Assembly: GCA_029964075.1 (NCBI GenBank)
Contig: CM057144.1
Location: 11,369,281 to 11,433,280 of the forward strand
From: Patiria pectinifera
Taxonomy: Eukaryota; Echinodermata; Asteroidea; Valvatida; Asterinidae
Reading direction: 5' to 3'
DNA length: 64,000 bases
Part shown: piece by piece, positions 62,679 through 64,000 of the stretch
Layout: the number at the start of each line of letters is the position of its first letter
Numbering within the stretch: position 1 is the stretch's first letter
Notes under the pieces: model-generated
Database searches by the model: none
What the model saw: only the letters and a program-made list of their open reading frames with translations
Told to the model about the DNA's origin: nothing
Program-made: the position numbers and the translations under genes

Positions 62679-64000
62679 TCTAATGGGAGTCACCTGTCCT
62701 TGTACTTTTATGTTTAACAAAGTTAATGTTATAATGTAACTATAATACGGGTGGTATAGAAAATGGGATAAGGGAAGAATAAATGCCCTTGGTTTCTCCT
62801 TACTTCTATGCTGACGCCTCCGTGTATCCATTTTAATATAGCCTAAGTTCATCCAAATTTAATTTATGACCTAATGTTTTTCCTTGCACATATGTCAGCA
62901 TGAATAAAACCGTCGAAGAATATCCAGTCTTAATGTAGAGATCGGTGGGAAAACAGTCCTTTGTCTCTCCAATATAACCTTCATTAAGTTCGTTACGGAT
63001 ATGCAGAAGGAAGTCGGTGCATTCAATTGGTGACTCATTATATGGAACGTCTTGTCAAACCCAAAAAGAAAATCGTCCTTTTTCATTAAAATGTCAGAAA
63101 TGCTGACTGACGCTCGCGGACTTTATCCGTTGCTATTAGATGAAGCTAATATAAACAGGGACGTGTTTTTTCTTGGGGACGGAACAGTCCGTTGCGATGC
63201 TGGCACTGGTAAACAAGAAATCAAAAGAAATTCACCATTTTGAAAAGCCTCTTTGATGAACATGATTGACGTTCCTGGGTAAAACATGTTTATATTCCCC
63301 CGTGCGTCGTGAGCGAGATGGGTAATTTAAAACTAGTAACACGGGCGTGGATTGTTTACCGATCCGACACTGATTTATTTCTCTGACATTTTGTTTTGTT
63401 TAAAGACAAATTGGGGATAAAAATGTGACGGAGCCACTCTGCTGTTTTCTCCAATAGACTGTACAGAGCGCGCAGTGCTCCTTCACTGATTAAAAGGAAC
63501 CGTTTGTTTAAATTGCATAGGCCTGTGAAAAATTAACACCTGGATATTATAACGTGATCATGTGTCTTTCAATTGTAGCAAGTAATGTGAGGCGCTAGGT
63601 ATTGCGATTGCATGTATAGCTCGCTTGGCTAATGGATTTCTTTCGTTTAAGTGTTATTCAAATACTGTCTGTATATATTTACCAAGAATTTCAAAACTCC
63701 TTGCCCACCATACATTGCCGCTTCGGTCTGTTTAAAACTCCAAATAATTAGCCCTCCTGGAACTGGGTCGGCCTTCAGAGTCAATATCGACGGCTGTTTT
63801 GTGTGTGGTTGTAAATATACTAACCATCTATTGCCCGAGATGTTATTGACATAATGTAGTCGGAAGTAAACATAAGAATGCAAATTAATTAAACCAACCT
63901 ACCTATGTTGAAGTAAAGAAATATTCAAACATGCAACCGCGTGTATACCAAATCAGTTGGACTGGAGTTTCATTAAGCGAAAATTGGCTCTGGTGTTTTT
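62679..64000. other. Terminal stretch, little recognised
   Basis: A short plus-strand segment at 63,091-63,210 (MSEMLTDARGLYPLLLDEAN, NRDVFFLGDGTVRCDAGT, then a GTAAAC donor-like site) could be a first exon but has no relative I recognise. Other open frames are short and unsupported. The window ends without a further gene. Confidence 0.3.

Noticed and set aside
1-64000. CRISPR arrays, bacterial operons, ribosomal RNA or tRNA genes
   Set aside because: No regularly spaced repeats with unique spacers, no rRNA-like text and no cloverleaf I could support; tRNA-like 3' ends seen are primer sites next to LTRs.

Overview
The window reads as genomic DNA of an invertebrate animal: long AT-rich non-coding stretches, GT-AG introns, split copies of the animal NXPE family, Gypsy-type LTR retrotransposons, several MITE-like inverted-repeat elements and a complete Polinton/Maverick. 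NXPE expansion together with Mag-like and leucine-tRNA-primed Gypsy elements would suit a marine deuterostome such as a lancelet or hemichordate. That assignment is inference; no single gene here settles the species.

Layout. 1-5.3 kb: no convincing gene, one composite simple-repeat block. 5.4-7.5 kb (minus): NXPE-like gene with frame breaks. 7.8-8.3 kb: MITE-like element. 8.68-13.78 kb (plus): old Mag-like Gypsy element sitting in the loop of an inverted repeat. 14.1-14.9 kb: MITE and tandem repeat. 15.9-21.0 kb (minus): Gypsy element with about 2-3% LTR divergence, inserted at the centre of a 25-bp palindrome. 21.2-23.1 kb: tandem duplication and hairpins. 23.79-29.31 kb (minus): young Gypsy-family element with apparently identical LTRs but no recognisable reverse transcriptase. 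29.4-33.8 kb: hAT-like and other MITEs, and one possible signal-anchor exon. 33.9-39.7 kb (minus): two further broken NXPE copies that share a duplicated segment. 39.7-42.2 kb: fossil Gypsy gag/protease whose LTR is split by the next element.

42,243-58,726: a complete-looking Polinton of 16.5 kb with about 705-bp terminal inverted repeats and a 6-bp target duplication (AGGGAT). Plus-strand genes run left to centre: death-domain protein, PC4-like protein, a split SUMO-motif/proline-rich protein, chromodomain integrase, minor capsid-like, core-like, major capsid-like and adenain-like protease. Minus-strand genes run right to centre: protein-primed DNA polymerase B, membrane peptide, packaging ATPase and two conserved structural-type proteins. 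The replication and virion set is the family standard. The left arm (death-fold protein, PC4-like, SUMO-motif protein) is the accessory, host-facing part and is the most interesting content of the window.

59.5-61.7 kb (plus): last three exons of a host gene with phase-consistent splice sites. 61.7-62.4 kb: AT-rich satellite. 62.5-64 kb: one hairpin MITE and otherwise little.
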